DNA of 64,000 nt, taken from contig CAMNCW010000041.1 of the NCBI GenBank assembly GCA_946534715.1, positions 1 to 64,000 on the forward strand, in the 5' to 3' direction. This stretch comes from an uncultured Bacteroidales bacterium. GTDB lineage: Bacteria > Bacteroidota > Bacteroidia > Bacteroidales > Paludibacteraceae. Under the pieces are notes generated by a model. It had not been told where the DNA came from, did not search any database, and saw only the letters and a list, made by a program, of their open reading frames with translations. The translations under genes were made by a program, and so were the position numbers. Position 1 is the first letter of the stretch. Each line of letters opens with the position of its first letter. Shown here piece by piece: positions 49,343 to 58,360 of this stretch.

Positions 49343-52212
49343 TGGAGACTTTTTTACAACAGACCGCCCGGTCTATCATCGAAAAAACAGATTGGAAACA
49401 ACTCAGTCGCACCACCTTTGTCCTGCCGAGCCATCGTGCCGGCTTGGTGCTCAAAGATGAACTGCTGCGTTTGCAGCAAGAGCGTCAAGCGAAAGTCATT
49501 TGGGCACCGACGGTGCTGACCCTGCCGCAGTTACAGGATGCACTCAGTCCGTTATACCCGGAAGACGAGTTGATGACCGTCGTCCGGCTCTACAAGCATT
49601 ACCGCCGTCTCAACGCCGGCGATCCCGACCTCATGCCGCTGGACATGTTCTACGAGTTCGGCAGGCAGATGATAGCGGATTTCACGAACGTCGATGTCTC
49701 GATGCGGGCGGAGCAGGTACCTAATTTCTTCGATAACACCATCGCCGCAAGAGAGTTAGGCGAATGGAGATTAGACGCGGAGGTCGTGGAGCGTCTGAGG
49801 GCACTTATTGACCCCATGGCTGCAGCGCGCGACCAAAACGCCGAAGATGATTCGATCCGCCGTCAATACGAGAAACTATGGCGGCAGTTATACGATCTCT
49901 ATCAGGCTCTGCAGGAAGAGCTCGTTGCGGAACATAAGGGCTACCCCGGCATGCGCCAAAGAGCCGTTCTGACCCATTGGGAGGACGAGTCCGTACAGGA
50001 GCAGATAGAGGGACGGATGTTCGTCTTTGTGGGCTTTAACTACCTTCTGCCTGTGGAGCGCGAACTGATGGCGCGGCTGAAAGATAGCGATCAGGCGCTC
50101 TTCTATTGGGATTATGTGCGCGATTTTGAGACCAACACCAAAGCGTTCTCCTTTGCGCAGCTCAACAGCGGTATCTTAGGCGCAGCGCTGCCTCCGCGGC
50201 AATGGGACGAGGTGCGCGAGGTGCATGTGCTCTCCTGCGTGTCCCGCGAGGCACAGGCGCAATACGTACACCGATGGCTGCAAACGAACTACACCGCCAA
50301 AGGGCAACGGGTAGGTATCGTCATAGGCGACGAAACGATGCTTGAAGCGGTTATTCATACCCTGCCGGCGATCACCCTGCCGGGCAACGACAAACCCGAA
50401 CCGATTAACATCACCAAGGGTTTCCCCCTGCGCAACACGGATATCTACCTGCGCACGCTCAACTGGCTCTCTTCCAAAGACCGCGGTGCGGCTGCGGAGG
50501 TGGTGCAGCCCGAACTGATAGACCAACTCATAGCAGCGCTCTTCCCGGTTATCAACATGCAGGGTGACGCGATTTCATCGGAGGAAACCGAACATTCCAC
50601 CGAGCCCGACAGCCCGGAAACAAAGCCCAAAAGCCTTGGCGAACTGAGATGGCAGGAATTGTTGGTCTTGGAGTCCGAATACCAAGTGCGCAAGATCCTG
50701 AATCAGATGCGTCTGCTCATTACTACCGGGCTCGGCGATGTGCCGTTCACGCTCAAACTGCTGCGCCTGCTGGTTCGCCGCACGATGGAAGCCGTCACAC
50801 TGCCTTTCCACGGCGAACCGGTGACGGATATACAGGTGATGGGCGTATTGGAGACGAGGCTCCTGGATTTCGACAAACTGCTGATCCTGAACGTGGAGGA
50901 AGGAGTGTTGCCGCAAAAACAGCGTGACGGCAGTTTCATTCCGTTCTATCTTCGCAAGGCATTCCATATGCAGACCCCCGAAGAACGCGCCACCGTCTAT
51001 GCCTATAACTTCTTCCGTCTTATCAGCCGCACGGGTGATGCCACCTTGCTATACGCAACTGCCGAGACCGCCGAAGGAGGCAAAGGAATGTCGCGTTTTA
51101 TCCTGCAAATGAAATACTCCGACGAGTTCCGGCTGATCGAATCCACGCTGTCGGAACGTTCCGTGCTCGCGCCTATAGTCGATTCCATCGGAGAGGAAGA
51201 GGAAGCACCTTCGCTCCTCTCCCTGCTGACCAAAGATGCACAAGGGCGGCTGCGCCGCAAGAGCGGTGCACCATACCGCCTTTCGCCCAGCGCACTCAAT
51301 ACCTATATCTCCTGTCCCCGCAGTTTCTATATGCAATACATATTAGGTCTGCGCCCCAAAGAGGATGAAGAGGTACTCTTTGCTCCGAACACCTTAGGCT
51401 CGTTTGTCCATCATGCCATGGAGCATCTGTACCGCGAATATCTCCATTGCGACAACACGGCTCCGGTGCTCGTTTCTCCCGATGAAATCGAAGCAATCCG
51501 CACGGACGAAACGAAGTTGCAGCAAGCCCTGACGGCGGCATATCAGGCTATGAACACCTTGTGGCAGAAAGATCACCCCGAAGAGAGCGCACATTACGTC
51601 ATGGCGCACCATACCTCCGAGAACGTAGTTATTCTCGGCTATGTGTCCAATATCTTAGAGCGCGACCGGGAAGATGCCAAAGCCGGCTTGCAGATATATC
51701 TCCTGGAGAAAGAATTGATGTTCCCGATTCAAATAGACGGAGTAGGAGAGATCCTCTCCGGCGGAACGATCGACCGTATGGATATCTACGGTGCACCGGG
51801 TGAAGAACGGCTGCGTGTGGTGGATTACAAATCCGGCTCTTACAACGACACGACGCATGAGAAGAAAATGACCGCCACTTGGGAGGATCTGATGGTCAGC
51901 GAGGACAAAGGGTATGTCCGCCAGACGCTCGTCTATAGTCATGCCGTCAAAGCAAATAACACCGCGTCGCTGCCTATCGAGCCGAACCTCTATTTCTGCC
52001 GCAGGAAACTGACGGACATAGAGACCACGATCGACGTAGAGAACGCTACCGTGCGCGATTATGCCGTTATAGCCGGAGACTTTATCGCCGCGCTGCAAAC
52101 CAAAGCCAAAGAACTGCTGACCGCCAACACCTTTCCGCAATGCGACGAGGATAAATGTCCGGCGTTCTGCCCCTTCTTTGACCTATGCGGACGCAAGCCA
52201 AAGGACTTCTAA
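49342..52212 (+). CDS. addB: AddB-like nuclease subunit with Fe-S type cysteines
   Basis: A 956-residue partner of AddA. The N-terminus (TTFVLPSHRAGLVLKDELLR) is a degenerate helicase-like domain without a proper Walker A. The C-terminal part is a PD-(D/E)xK nuclease: SPSALNTYISCPRSFYMQYI, GSFVHHAMEHLYREY, GGTIDRMDIYG and LRVVDYKSGS. Cysteines in SCPRSF and in CDEDKCPAFCPFFDLCG match the four-Cys iron-sulphur staple seen in AddB and Cas4. The complex would process DNA ends for recombination. It converges with mtaB 17 bases away without an obvious terminator. Confidence 0.9.
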   Translation: METFLQQTARSIIEKTDWKQLSRTTFVLPSHRAGLVLKDELLRLQQERQAKVIWAPTVLTLPQLQDALSPLYPEDELMTVVRLYKHYRRLNAGDPDLMPLDMFYEFGRQMIADFTNVDVSMRAEQVPNFFDNTIAARELGEWRLDAEVVERLRALIDPMAAARDQNAEDDSIRRQYEKLWRQLYDLYQALQEELVAEHKGYPGMRQRAVLTHWEDESVQEQIEGRMFVFVGFNYLLPVERELMARLKDSDQALFYWDYVRDFETNTKAFSFAQLNSGILGAALPPRQWDEVREVHVLSCVSREAQAQYVHRWLQTNYTAKGQRVGIVIGDETMLEAVIHTLPAITLPGNDKPEPINITKGFPLRNTDIYLRTLNWLSSKDRGAAAEVVQPELIDQLIAALFPVINMQGDAISSEETEHSTEPDSPETKPKSLGELRWQELLVLESEYQVRKILNQMRLLITTGLGDVPFTLKLLRLLVRRTMEAVTLPFHGEPVTDIQVMGVLETRLLDFDKLLILNVEEGVLPQKQRDGSFIPFYLRKAFHMQTPEERATVYAYNFFRLISRTGDATLLYATAETAEGGKGMSRFILQMKYSDEFRLIESTLSERSVLAPIVDSIGEEEEAPSLLSLLTKDAQGRLRRKSGAPYRLSPSALNTYISCPRSFYMQYILGLRPKEDEEVLFAPNTLGSFVHHAMEHLYREYLHCDNTAPVLVSPDEIEAIRTDETKLQQALTAAYQAMNTLWQKDHPEESAHYVMAHHTSENVVILGYVSNILERDREDAKAGLQIYLLEKELMFPIQIDGVGEILSGGTIDRMDIYGAPGEERLRVVDYKSGSYNDTTHEKKMTATWEDLMVSEDKGYVRQTLVYSHAVKANNTASLPIEPNLYFCRRKLTDIETTIDVENATVRDYAVIAGDFIAALQTKAKELLTANTFPQCDEDKCPAFCPFFDLCGRKPKDF

Positions 52213-52228
52213 AAAGAATAAGAAAATA

Positions 52229-53542
52229 TCAGATCGTTCGAATAATGATCTCTTCGAACGTGTTCACTTTCGCCTTGTCGTACGGACAGGACACTTTGAT
52301 GTAATTCTCGGTGAAACCCTCCATGAGGTAGTTGCCGGGGTCTGTAGCCGAGTTGATGCGCTTGCCCTCCCAAAGGACAGTGGCTTTTTCGCCTTGGTGC
52401 TCGCGGTAGAAAGCCTCGGTCTTGCGGGCACTGATGGCGTGTAACTGTTTGCTGCGCTGCTCGCGTTCGCGTTGCGGCACGACCTCCAGATCCATCTCCA
52501 ACATACGCGTGTTCGCGCGCTCCGAATACGTGAAGACATGCAGCTGGGAAACCGGCAGGGACTCGATGAAATCGACATAATCCGCCCAGCACTCTTTTGT
52601 CTCTCCGCGTACACCTACCATACAATCCACCCCGATAAAAGCATTCGGCATGACGGCTTTGATATGCGCCACACGCTCCGCAAAGAGCTCGCGCGTATAT
52701 CGCCGCCCCATGATCTTCAGCACGGCGTTACTGCCGCTCTGCAAAGGAATATGAAAATGCGGCGCAAAGTGCCGGCTCTGCGCCACAAAATCAATGATCT
52801 CATCGCTCAGTAAGTTCGGCTCGCAACTGGATATACGTATCCGGAAAGGCGCTTCTCCTTGCTCCGTAGGCACGGAGATCGCATCGAGCGCCTTGATCAG
52901 ATCGATGAAATGCTCGTTGGTGCTGCGTCCGAAATCGCCTATGTTCACACCGCTCAGGATCAACTCTTTGGCACCGCCGGAAATAGCCTCTTTCGCTTGC
53001 TCGATAATCGATGAAATGGAGGGATTGCGGCTTTTTCCTCGCGCCAGAGGGATCGTGCAATACGAGCAGAAATAGTTGCATCCGTCCTGCACCTTGATGA
53101 AGCACCGTGTGCGGTCGTCCTTGCTGTACGCCCCGTGAAAATCCTCCACCTCGCGTATCGGCGAAGTGAAGATATTCGCTGCCTGCTGATGGCTGATGGC
53201 GGTTTGCTCGAGACGCTCTACCAACTCCGCGATGTGGAATTTCTCATTCTGCCCCAAAACATAATCGACCCCCTCAATATGCGCGATTTCATCGGGTTTG
53301 AGCTGCGCATAACAGCCTGTCACGACCAATACCGCATTTGGGTTTTGCCGCCGGATGCGATGGATCATCTGTCGATCCTTATGGTCAGCCGCATCGGTCA
53401 CGGAGCAGGTGTTGATAATACATACATCCGCTTCCTCGCCCTGTTTGGCGCGCGTGTGACCCTTCTCCAATAACGCTTTTCCGAGCGCACTGGACTCCGC
53501 AAAATTGAGTTTACAGCCCAATGTGGTGAATGAAACCCTCAT
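52229..53542 (-). CDS. mtaB: tRNA t6A37 methylthiotransferase MtaB
   Basis: A radical-SAM methylthiotransferase that turns t6A37 into ms2t6A37, 437 residues. The N-terminal UPF0004 domain has three Fe-S Cys (TLGCKLN, NTCSVTDAAD, VTGCYAQLKP). The radical SAM domain has CNYFCSYCTIPLARG (CxxxCxxC, near 150), and a TRAM domain ends the protein. RGKSRN and the lack of MiaB-specific sequence favour MtaB over MiaB. It follows the GH53 gene across an ATTTACG-type junction repeat. Confidence 0.93.
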   Translation of the reverse strand: MRVSFTTLGCKLNFAESSALGKALLEKGHTRAKQGEEADVCIINTCSVTDAADHKDRQMIHRIRRQNPNAVLVVTGCYAQLKPDEIAHIEGVDYVLGQNEKFHIAELVERLEQTAISHQQAANIFTSPIREVEDFHGAYSKDDRTRCFIKVQDGCNYFCSYCTIPLARGKSRNPSISSIIEQAKEAISGGAKELILSGVNIGDFGRSTNEHFIDLIKALDAISVPTEQGEAPFRIRISSCEPNLLSDEIIDFVAQSRHFAPHFHIPLQSGSNAVLKIMGRRYTRELFAERVAHIKAVMPNAFIGVDCMVGVRGETKECWADYVDFIESLPVSQLHVFTYSERANTRMLEMDLEVVPQREREQRSKQLHAISARKTEAFYREHQGEKATVLWEGKRINSATDPGNYLMEGFTENYIKVSCPYDKAKVNTFEEIIIRTI

Positions 53543-53580
53543 TTTAATTGACGATCGGACGATTTACGATTTACGATTTA
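53543..53580 (-). repeat. GH53-mtaB junction repeat (ATTTACG, 7-nt units)
   Basis: Plus strand ATTGACGATCGG, then ACGATTTACGATTTACGATTTA. The last unit is the TAA of the GH53 gene (53578-53580) and the other end abuts the mtaB ATG region. Confidence 0.9.
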
Positions 53581-54897
53581 CAGGGTTTGACCGAGAACGT
53601 TGAATGTCTGACCGTTGCACTCAATCACCAATTGTCCGTCACGGAGCGTTTTGGCGGCTTTGACGGGTGTGGAAATTGCGTCAATGGCGGTCGGTTTCTC
53701 AGGCAGGAATGTACCTAAATAATAAGGAGCGCAGACATCCGCTGCGGTCTTGTTGCCGGTGACAGAGCCGGTTTTGTTGATGGTATGACCGGTTTGTGTC
53801 TTGTCCTCGTTCCAGAAACCGCGGTTCTGCCAAGAGAGGATAACCGTTCCCTTATCGCCGTTTCCTGCTTCTTCCGGGAACCAATACGAGATACCGTCCA
53901 CGTTCTCAAGCGGCTTGAGATTATCTACCAGATCCTTCACGAACCGGTATTGCCCCGCTACAGAACAAGGCCAAGCATCACGCGTGTCATAGTTGACACC
54001 GTTTGAAGGCCACCATTGGAAATTATAGGCGCACTCCACGATGTGTACGCGCTTGGTCGGGAAAAGCGTTTTCAAGTTATTGATAGCATTGACGAGGTTG
54101 TTCTTATCCGACTTATCGGCTACCTGCTCGGCGTTGAGGTATCCGTGCCAGAAAGGATAGTAACTCAAACCAATGATGTCGAAGTCCACGTTTGCGTTCT
54201 TGAGCTTGTTATAGTAATACGAGTTATATCCGGTGTCGGTAGGACGGTCGGTGTGAATAATGATCTGCGCATCGGGGCACTCTTCCCGCACGGCGTTACA
54301 GCCTGCATGGAGCAGACCTAAATATCCGTCCCAGTTATCGCCTGCATTGTTGTACGGATGCACCTGAATACCGCATAAGCCGTACATGATCTCATTTCCC
54401 ACTTGTACGAGATCCGGCGTAGCTCCGGCTGCTTTGAGGGTCTGCAGCACACGGTGCGTATAGGCACTGACGCTATCCGCCATTGCTGCATCTGAAATGC
54501 CCTTCCAAACCGATGGAGCCTGTATATGGGTCGCATCAACCCACGTATCGGAATAATGAAAATCCAGCATAAAATATGCGCCTGCGTCTTTGATACGCTT
54601 GCCTAATGCGGTAACAAAAGCAAGATCCTGGCACACGGTAGGATTAGAAGTACCACTATGGTCTTTCTTGGTAGGATTAACGAATATACGCACCCTGAAA
54701 GTATTCCATCCGCAATCCTCCACAAACCATGTGAGCAGATTGCTGATGTTATTACCCTTGACGTCCTTGTAAGGAGAGTTGCATTGTTCATACAGGGGCA
54801 GGGCGGAAATGTCACCGCCTACGTAACGTTGTTGATCTTGTGCGTACATGCACGCGCTCACGCATGCAATAATTAATAAGGTAATAAATTTGCGCAT
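53578..54897 (-). CDS. GH53 endo-beta-1,4-galactanase
   Basis: A 439-residue exported enzyme that cuts beta-1,4-galactan side chains of pectin. After signal peptide MRKFITLLIIACVSACMYAQ the TIM barrel shows GGDISALPLYEQ, FRVRIFVNP, MLDFHYSDTWVDA, the acid/base E169 (VQVGNEIMYG) and the nucleophile E288 (HIVECAYNF). The C-terminus (LRDGQLVIECNGQTFNVLGQ, then TL) is the same kind of tail as in the C10 and LRR proteins but lacks the final Lys, and the stop codon lies in the following repeat. It is not accompanied by SusC/SusD genes. Confidence 0.93.
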   Translation of the reverse strand: MRKFITLLIIACVSACMYAQDQQRYVGGDISALPLYEQCNSPYKDVKGNNISNLLTWFVEDCGWNTFRVRIFVNPTKKDHSGTSNPTVCQDLAFVTALGKRIKDAGAYFMLDFHYSDTWVDATHIQAPSVWKGISDAAMADSVSAYTHRVLQTLKAAGATPDLVQVGNEIMYGLCGIQVHPYNNAGDNWDGYLGLLHAGCNAVREECPDAQIIIHTDRPTDTGYNSYYYNKLKNANVDFDIIGLSYYPFWHGYLNAEQVADKSDKNNLVNAINNLKTLFPTKRVHIVECAYNFQWWPSNGVNYDTRDAWPCSVAGQYRFVKDLVDNLKPLENVDGISYWFPEEAGNGDKGTVILSWQNRGFWNEDKTQTGHTINKTGSVTGNKTAADVCAPYYLGTFLPEKPTAIDAISTPVKAAKTLRDGQLVIECNGQTFNVLGQTL

Positions 54898-54924
54898 AAT
54901 TCAGTTTGTTTATGTTTCCGGCTA

Positions 54925-54956
54925 CAAAGGTACAAAAAAAAAATTATATATGCAAA
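54925..54956 (-). promoter_or_regulatory. Promoter of the GH53-mtaB run
   Basis: Minus strand TTTG (54953-54956), 20-nt spacer CATATATAATTTTTTTTTTG, TACCTTTG (54925-54932). Confidence 0.85.
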
Positions 54957-55012
54957 TTTTTGGCAAACATAGTTGGTAAAATATGAAATTTTGTCCTTTT
55001 GAGCACTTTCTG

Positions 55013-55044
55013 TTTGCATATTTGACAAAATAGTTGTACCTTTG
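55013..55044 (+). promoter_or_regulatory. Promoter of the small lipoprotein gene
   Basis: TTTG (55013-55016), 20-nt spacer CATATTTGACAAAATAGTTG, TACCTTTG (55037-55044). Confidence 0.85.
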
Positions 55045-55084
55045 TACGATTTTTATGATACGAACATCATTAACACAAGATAAG

Positions 55085-55546
55085 ATGAAAAAAGTTTTAA
55101 GTGTAATCGCTTTGCTCGCATTGCTCTTTGTGTCCTGCGAGAAGAAGAGTCCGGTAGAACCGGTAGTTCCTGTTGATCCACGTGATACCATTTTGCCTTT
55201 TGGTCCGAATGATTCGATTATATCTATTTATCGCATTCAAATTCAGCCGATGGGTACAACAATCGCCTATATGCTCTATGACGATGAGAGCGGAAAAGCT
55301 TTTGTCTTTCCTTTAAACATACCTAACAGCGCGGATGATGTTGAGCCCGGAAAACTGTACACGCTCGACGAAATGAATAAAGTCTATGCATATTGGATGT
55401 TGTCCGATTACACGACGCACAGCCTCTATACGGATGCCAAATTCGTCAAGTTCAAGGATGAAGACGGCTTGGTGCTCATCAAGGCGAAAGTCTCCGATCA
55501 AAACGGAGATACATGGAACTTGGTTTATGACGAATCGAAGTTGTAA
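55085..55546 (+). CDS. Small lipoprotein, function unknown
   Basis: A 153-residue protein starting at ATG 55085 (MKKVLSVIALLALLFVSCEK). It has a good lipobox (FVSC, Cys18) followed by acidic and Pro-rich sequence, so it should be lipidated. The mature part is predicted to be mostly beta and ends in DTWNLVYDESKL. I do not recognise a family. A longer frame begins inside the promoter and is not used. It has its own promoter and terminator. Confidence 0.8.
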   Translation: MKKVLSVIALLALLFVSCEKKSPVEPVVPVDPRDTILPFGPNDSIISIYRIQIQPMGTTIAYMLYDDESGKAFVFPLNIPNSADDVEPGKLYTLDEMNKVYAYWMLSDYTTHSLYTDAKFVKFKDEDGLVLIKAKVSDQNGDTWNLVYDESKL

Positions 55547-55623
55547 TTGAATATAAAATGATCTATTTTAGAGAAATCAAGGGTGTTGATAATTTTTCAT
55601 TTTAGATAACTTTTTCTGTTGAT

Positions 55624-55664
55624 AAAAATCGCAAATCGCTTAAAATGAGCGGTTTGCGTTTTTG
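55624..55664 (+). terminator. Intrinsic terminator after the lipoprotein gene
   Basis: CGCAAATCGCTT / GAGCGGTTTGCG stem with a short A-rich loop and a following T run. Confidence 0.8.
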
Positions 55665-55710
55665 TTTTGGAAAACTTTTAAAATTTTTATTAAAAATAAT
55701 TACCAAAAAA

Positions 55711-55742
55711 TTTGCACAATTCAAAAAAAAGTTGTACCTTTG
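55711..55742 (+). promoter_or_regulatory. Promoter of nrdDG
   Basis: TTTG (55711-55714), 20-nt spacer CACAATTCAAAAAAAAGTTG, TACCTTTG (55735-55742). I see no NrdR-box pair. Confidence 0.85.
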
Positions 55743-55781
55743 CATCGTTTTTCGCAATTATAAATTTTTACTACTTATATT

Positions 55782-57881
55782 ATGGAAACATATATTATTA
55801 AACGTGACGGTAAAAAAGAACTTTTTACCATTGACAAAATCAAGAATGCGATCTCCAAGGCATTCTTAGCAGTAGGCGCTTTTGCCACTGAGGAGACATT
55901 AGGAGCGATATTGTCGCACTTGCGTGTGCGTGACGGTCAGACCGTGGAAGAGATTCAAAATCAGGTAGAGGTAGCATTGATGGCTGAGGGGTATTATCAG
56001 GTAGCGAAAGCTTTCATTCTCTATCGTCAGGGTCACACCGAGGATCGCGAGACACAGCGCCGTCTGGATTTCATGATGAATTATGTACAGGCATCTAACG
56101 CCGCAGAGGGTTCTAAGTTTGACGCAAACGCCAATGTGGAGCACAAGAACATTGCAACTCTCATTGGCGAGCTGCCAAAACAGGGCTTTATCCGTCTGAA
56201 CCGCCGTTTGCTCACTGAGCGCATCAAGGAGATGTTCGGAAAGGAACTGAGCGACAAGTATCTCTCGCTCCTGCAGCAACACTTCATCTACAAGAACGAC
56301 GAAACGAACTTGGCGAACTATTGTGCGTCTATCACGATGTACCCGTGGCTCATCGGCGGCACAAAGTCCATCGGCGGTAACGCTACACCTCCGCGCAATC
56401 TCAAATCGTTCTGCGGCGGTTTCATCAACATGGTCTTCATGGTCAGCTCCATGCTCTCAGGCGCGTGCGCAACGCCCGAATTCCTTATGTATATGAACTA
56501 TTTCATCGAGAAGGAATACGGCGAGGATTATTACAAACGTGCGGATGAGGTGGTGGATCTCGGTCTCAAACATCGTACAATTGACAATATCATCTGCGAT
56601 TTCTTCCAGCAGGTCGTTTATTCGCTTAATCAACCTTCCGGCGCGCGTAACTATCAGTCCGTTTTCTGGAATATCAGCTATTATGACCGCTATTATTTCC
56701 AGAGCCTGTTTGAGAACTTCCGTTTCCCGGACGGAGAGGCTCCGCATTGGGATAGTCTGAACTGGTTGCAGAAACGTTTCATGAACTGGTTCAACGAAGA
56801 ACGCACCCGTTCAGTCCTCACTTTCCCGGTAGAGACCATGGCGCTTCTGGCGGAAGATGGCGACATCAAAGATAAAGAATACGGCGATTTCACCGCAGAA
56901 ATGTACGCGAAAGGACACTCGTTCTTCACTTATGTTTCCGACAATGCCGACAGCCTCTCTTCCTGCTGCCGTTTACGTAATGCCATTACCGATAACAGTT
57001 TCAGCTACACCCTCGGTGCCGGAGGTATTTCTACGGGATCCAAATCCGTGCTGACCATCAACCTCAATCGCGCTATCCAGTATGCCGTACGCAATAATAT
57101 TCCGTATCAGGCGTATGTGGAGGACATAGTGGATTTGATGCACAAAGTGCAGTTGGCTTACAACGAAAACCTCAAAGCCCTTCAGGAGAAAGGTATGTTG
57201 CCGCTCTTTGACGCAGGATATATCAATATCGGCCGTCAATACCTCACGATCGGCGTGAACGGTTTGGTAGAAGCAGCTGAGTTCCTCGGGCTCGAGATCA
57301 AAGATACGCCGGAATATGCGCATTTCGTGCAGGAATTGCTCGGTATCATCGAGAAAAAGAACAAAGAATACCGCACCAAAGATGTGATGTTCAACTGCGA
57401 AATGATCCCGGCGGAGAACGTAGGTGTTAAACACGCTAAATGGGATCGCGAGGACGGATATGTAGTGCCGCGTGACTGTTACAACAGCTATTTCTACATT
57501 GTGGAGGACAAGAGCCTGAACGTGCTGGATCGTTTCCGCCTCCACGGACGCAAGTACATTGAGCACCTCACCGGTGGTAGCGCGCTGCATTGCAACCTCG
57601 AGGAGCACTTGAGTAAGGAGCAATATCGTCAACTCCTGCGTGTGGCAGCGGTAGAAGGATGTAACTATTTCACCTTTAACATCCCCAATACCATCTGCAA
57701 CGACTGCGGTCATATCGACAAGCGTTATCTGAAAGAGTGCCCGCATTGTCATTCGAAGAACGTGGATTATCTGACGCGCGTGATCGGTTACATGAAGCGT
57801 GTTTCCAACTTCTCAGAGGCACGTCAGAAAGAGGCTGCTCAACGCTACTACGCTGAGCCCGCAAAAGCCCCCGTATGTTAA
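55782..57881 (+). CDS. nrdD: Anaerobic ribonucleoside-triphosphate reductase
   Basis: An oxygen-sensitive class III ribonucleotide reductase, 699 residues. The N-terminal ATP-cone is residues 1 to about 95 (IIKRDGKKELFTIDKIKNAI). The barrel contains GNATPPRNLKSFCGGFINM, the active-site Cys region SLSSCCRLRN and SLNQPSGARNYQSVFWN. The zinc site is CNDCGHIDKRYLKECPHCHS and the glycyl radical residue is G669 in RVIGYMKRV. The stop overlaps the nrdG start region, so the reductase and its activase are coupled. It implies anaerobic growth. Confidence 0.96.
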   Translation: METYIIKRDGKKELFTIDKIKNAISKAFLAVGAFATEETLGAILSHLRVRDGQTVEEIQNQVEVALMAEGYYQVAKAFILYRQGHTEDRETQRRLDFMMNYVQASNAAEGSKFDANANVEHKNIATLIGELPKQGFIRLNRRLLTERIKEMFGKELSDKYLSLLQQHFIYKNDETNLANYCASITMYPWLIGGTKSIGGNATPPRNLKSFCGGFINMVFMVSSMLSGACATPEFLMYMNYFIEKEYGEDYYKRADEVVDLGLKHRTIDNIICDFFQQVVYSLNQPSGARNYQSVFWNISYYDRYYFQSLFENFRFPDGEAPHWDSLNWLQKRFMNWFNEERTRSVLTFPVETMALLAEDGDIKDKEYGDFTAEMYAKGHSFFTYVSDNADSLSSCCRLRNAITDNSFSYTLGAGGISTGSKSVLTINLNRAIQYAVRNNIPYQAYVEDIVDLMHKVQLAYNENLKALQEKGMLPLFDAGYINIGRQYLTIGVNGLVEAAEFLGLEIKDTPEYAHFVQELLGIIEKKNKEYRTKDVMFNCEMIPAENVGVKHAKWDREDGYVVPRDCYNSYFYIVEDKSLNVLDRFRLHGRKYIEHLTGGSALHCNLEEHLSKEQYRQLLRVAAVEGCNYFTFNIPNTICNDCGHIDKRYLKECPHCHSKNVDYLTRVIGYMKRVSNFSEARQKEAAQRYYAEPAKAPVC

Positions 57882-58360
57882 TGGATAATGGACAATTGAA
57901 GGTAGCATCCTTTGATATAGTGTTTCAAGAGATTCCCGGAGAGGTGACGTTAGCACTCAGCCTCTCCGGGTGTCCTTGTCATTGCCCGGGATGCCATAGC
58001 CCGCATCTATGGGAAGACACGGGGGAAATCCTCAACGAGGAACTATTGGATGACCTGATCAACCGCTATAAAGGGCTTATCACTTGTGTGGCACTCATGG
58101 GAGGAGATCAGGCTCCGGAAGAAGTGGAGCGCCTTGCCGGGTATATAAAAACTCAATTTTCTATCAAAACGGCTTGGTATTCCGGCAGAATGAAAATGCC
58201 GGGCATTGACGGCCCCTTTGATTACGTCAAAACAGGCGCTTACATCGAAGCACTTGGAGGACTGAAAAGCGAAAAGACGAATCAAAGACTTTATAAAAAG
58301 AACGGAGCCGTGTGGGAGGACATCACTTCGGTCTTTTGGAAGAAGAGCGTCATGTTATAA
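57875..58360 (+). CDS. nrdG: Anaerobic ribonucleotide reductase activating protein
   Basis: The radical-SAM activase that forms the glycyl radical on NrdD, about 161 residues. The cluster motif is SLSGCPCHCPGCHSPHLW (CxxxCxxC; an extra Cys gives CPCHC). CVALMGGDQAPEEVERLAGY corresponds to the SAM-binding glycine region. Two starts are possible: ATG 57875, overlapping nrdD by 7 bases, or ATG 57881, whose A is the last base of the nrdD TAA. The first residues (MDNGQLK) come from a GATAATGGACAATTG sequence similar to the junction repeats. It converges with folK by an 11-base overlap. Confidence 0.94.
   Translation: MLMDNGQLKVASFDIVFQEIPGEVTLALSLSGCPCHCPGCHSPHLWEDTGEILNEELLDDLINRYKGLITCVALMGGDQAPEEVERLAGYIKTQFSIKTAWYSGRMKMPGIDGPFDYVKTGAYIEALGGLKSEKTNQRLYKKNGAVWEDITSVFWKKSVML

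Noticed and set aside
54980..55000. Additional promoter near 54989 (TTTTGTCCTTTTG)
   Set aside because: It lacks the TAnnTTTG spacing and the promoter at 55013-55044 explains the gene.
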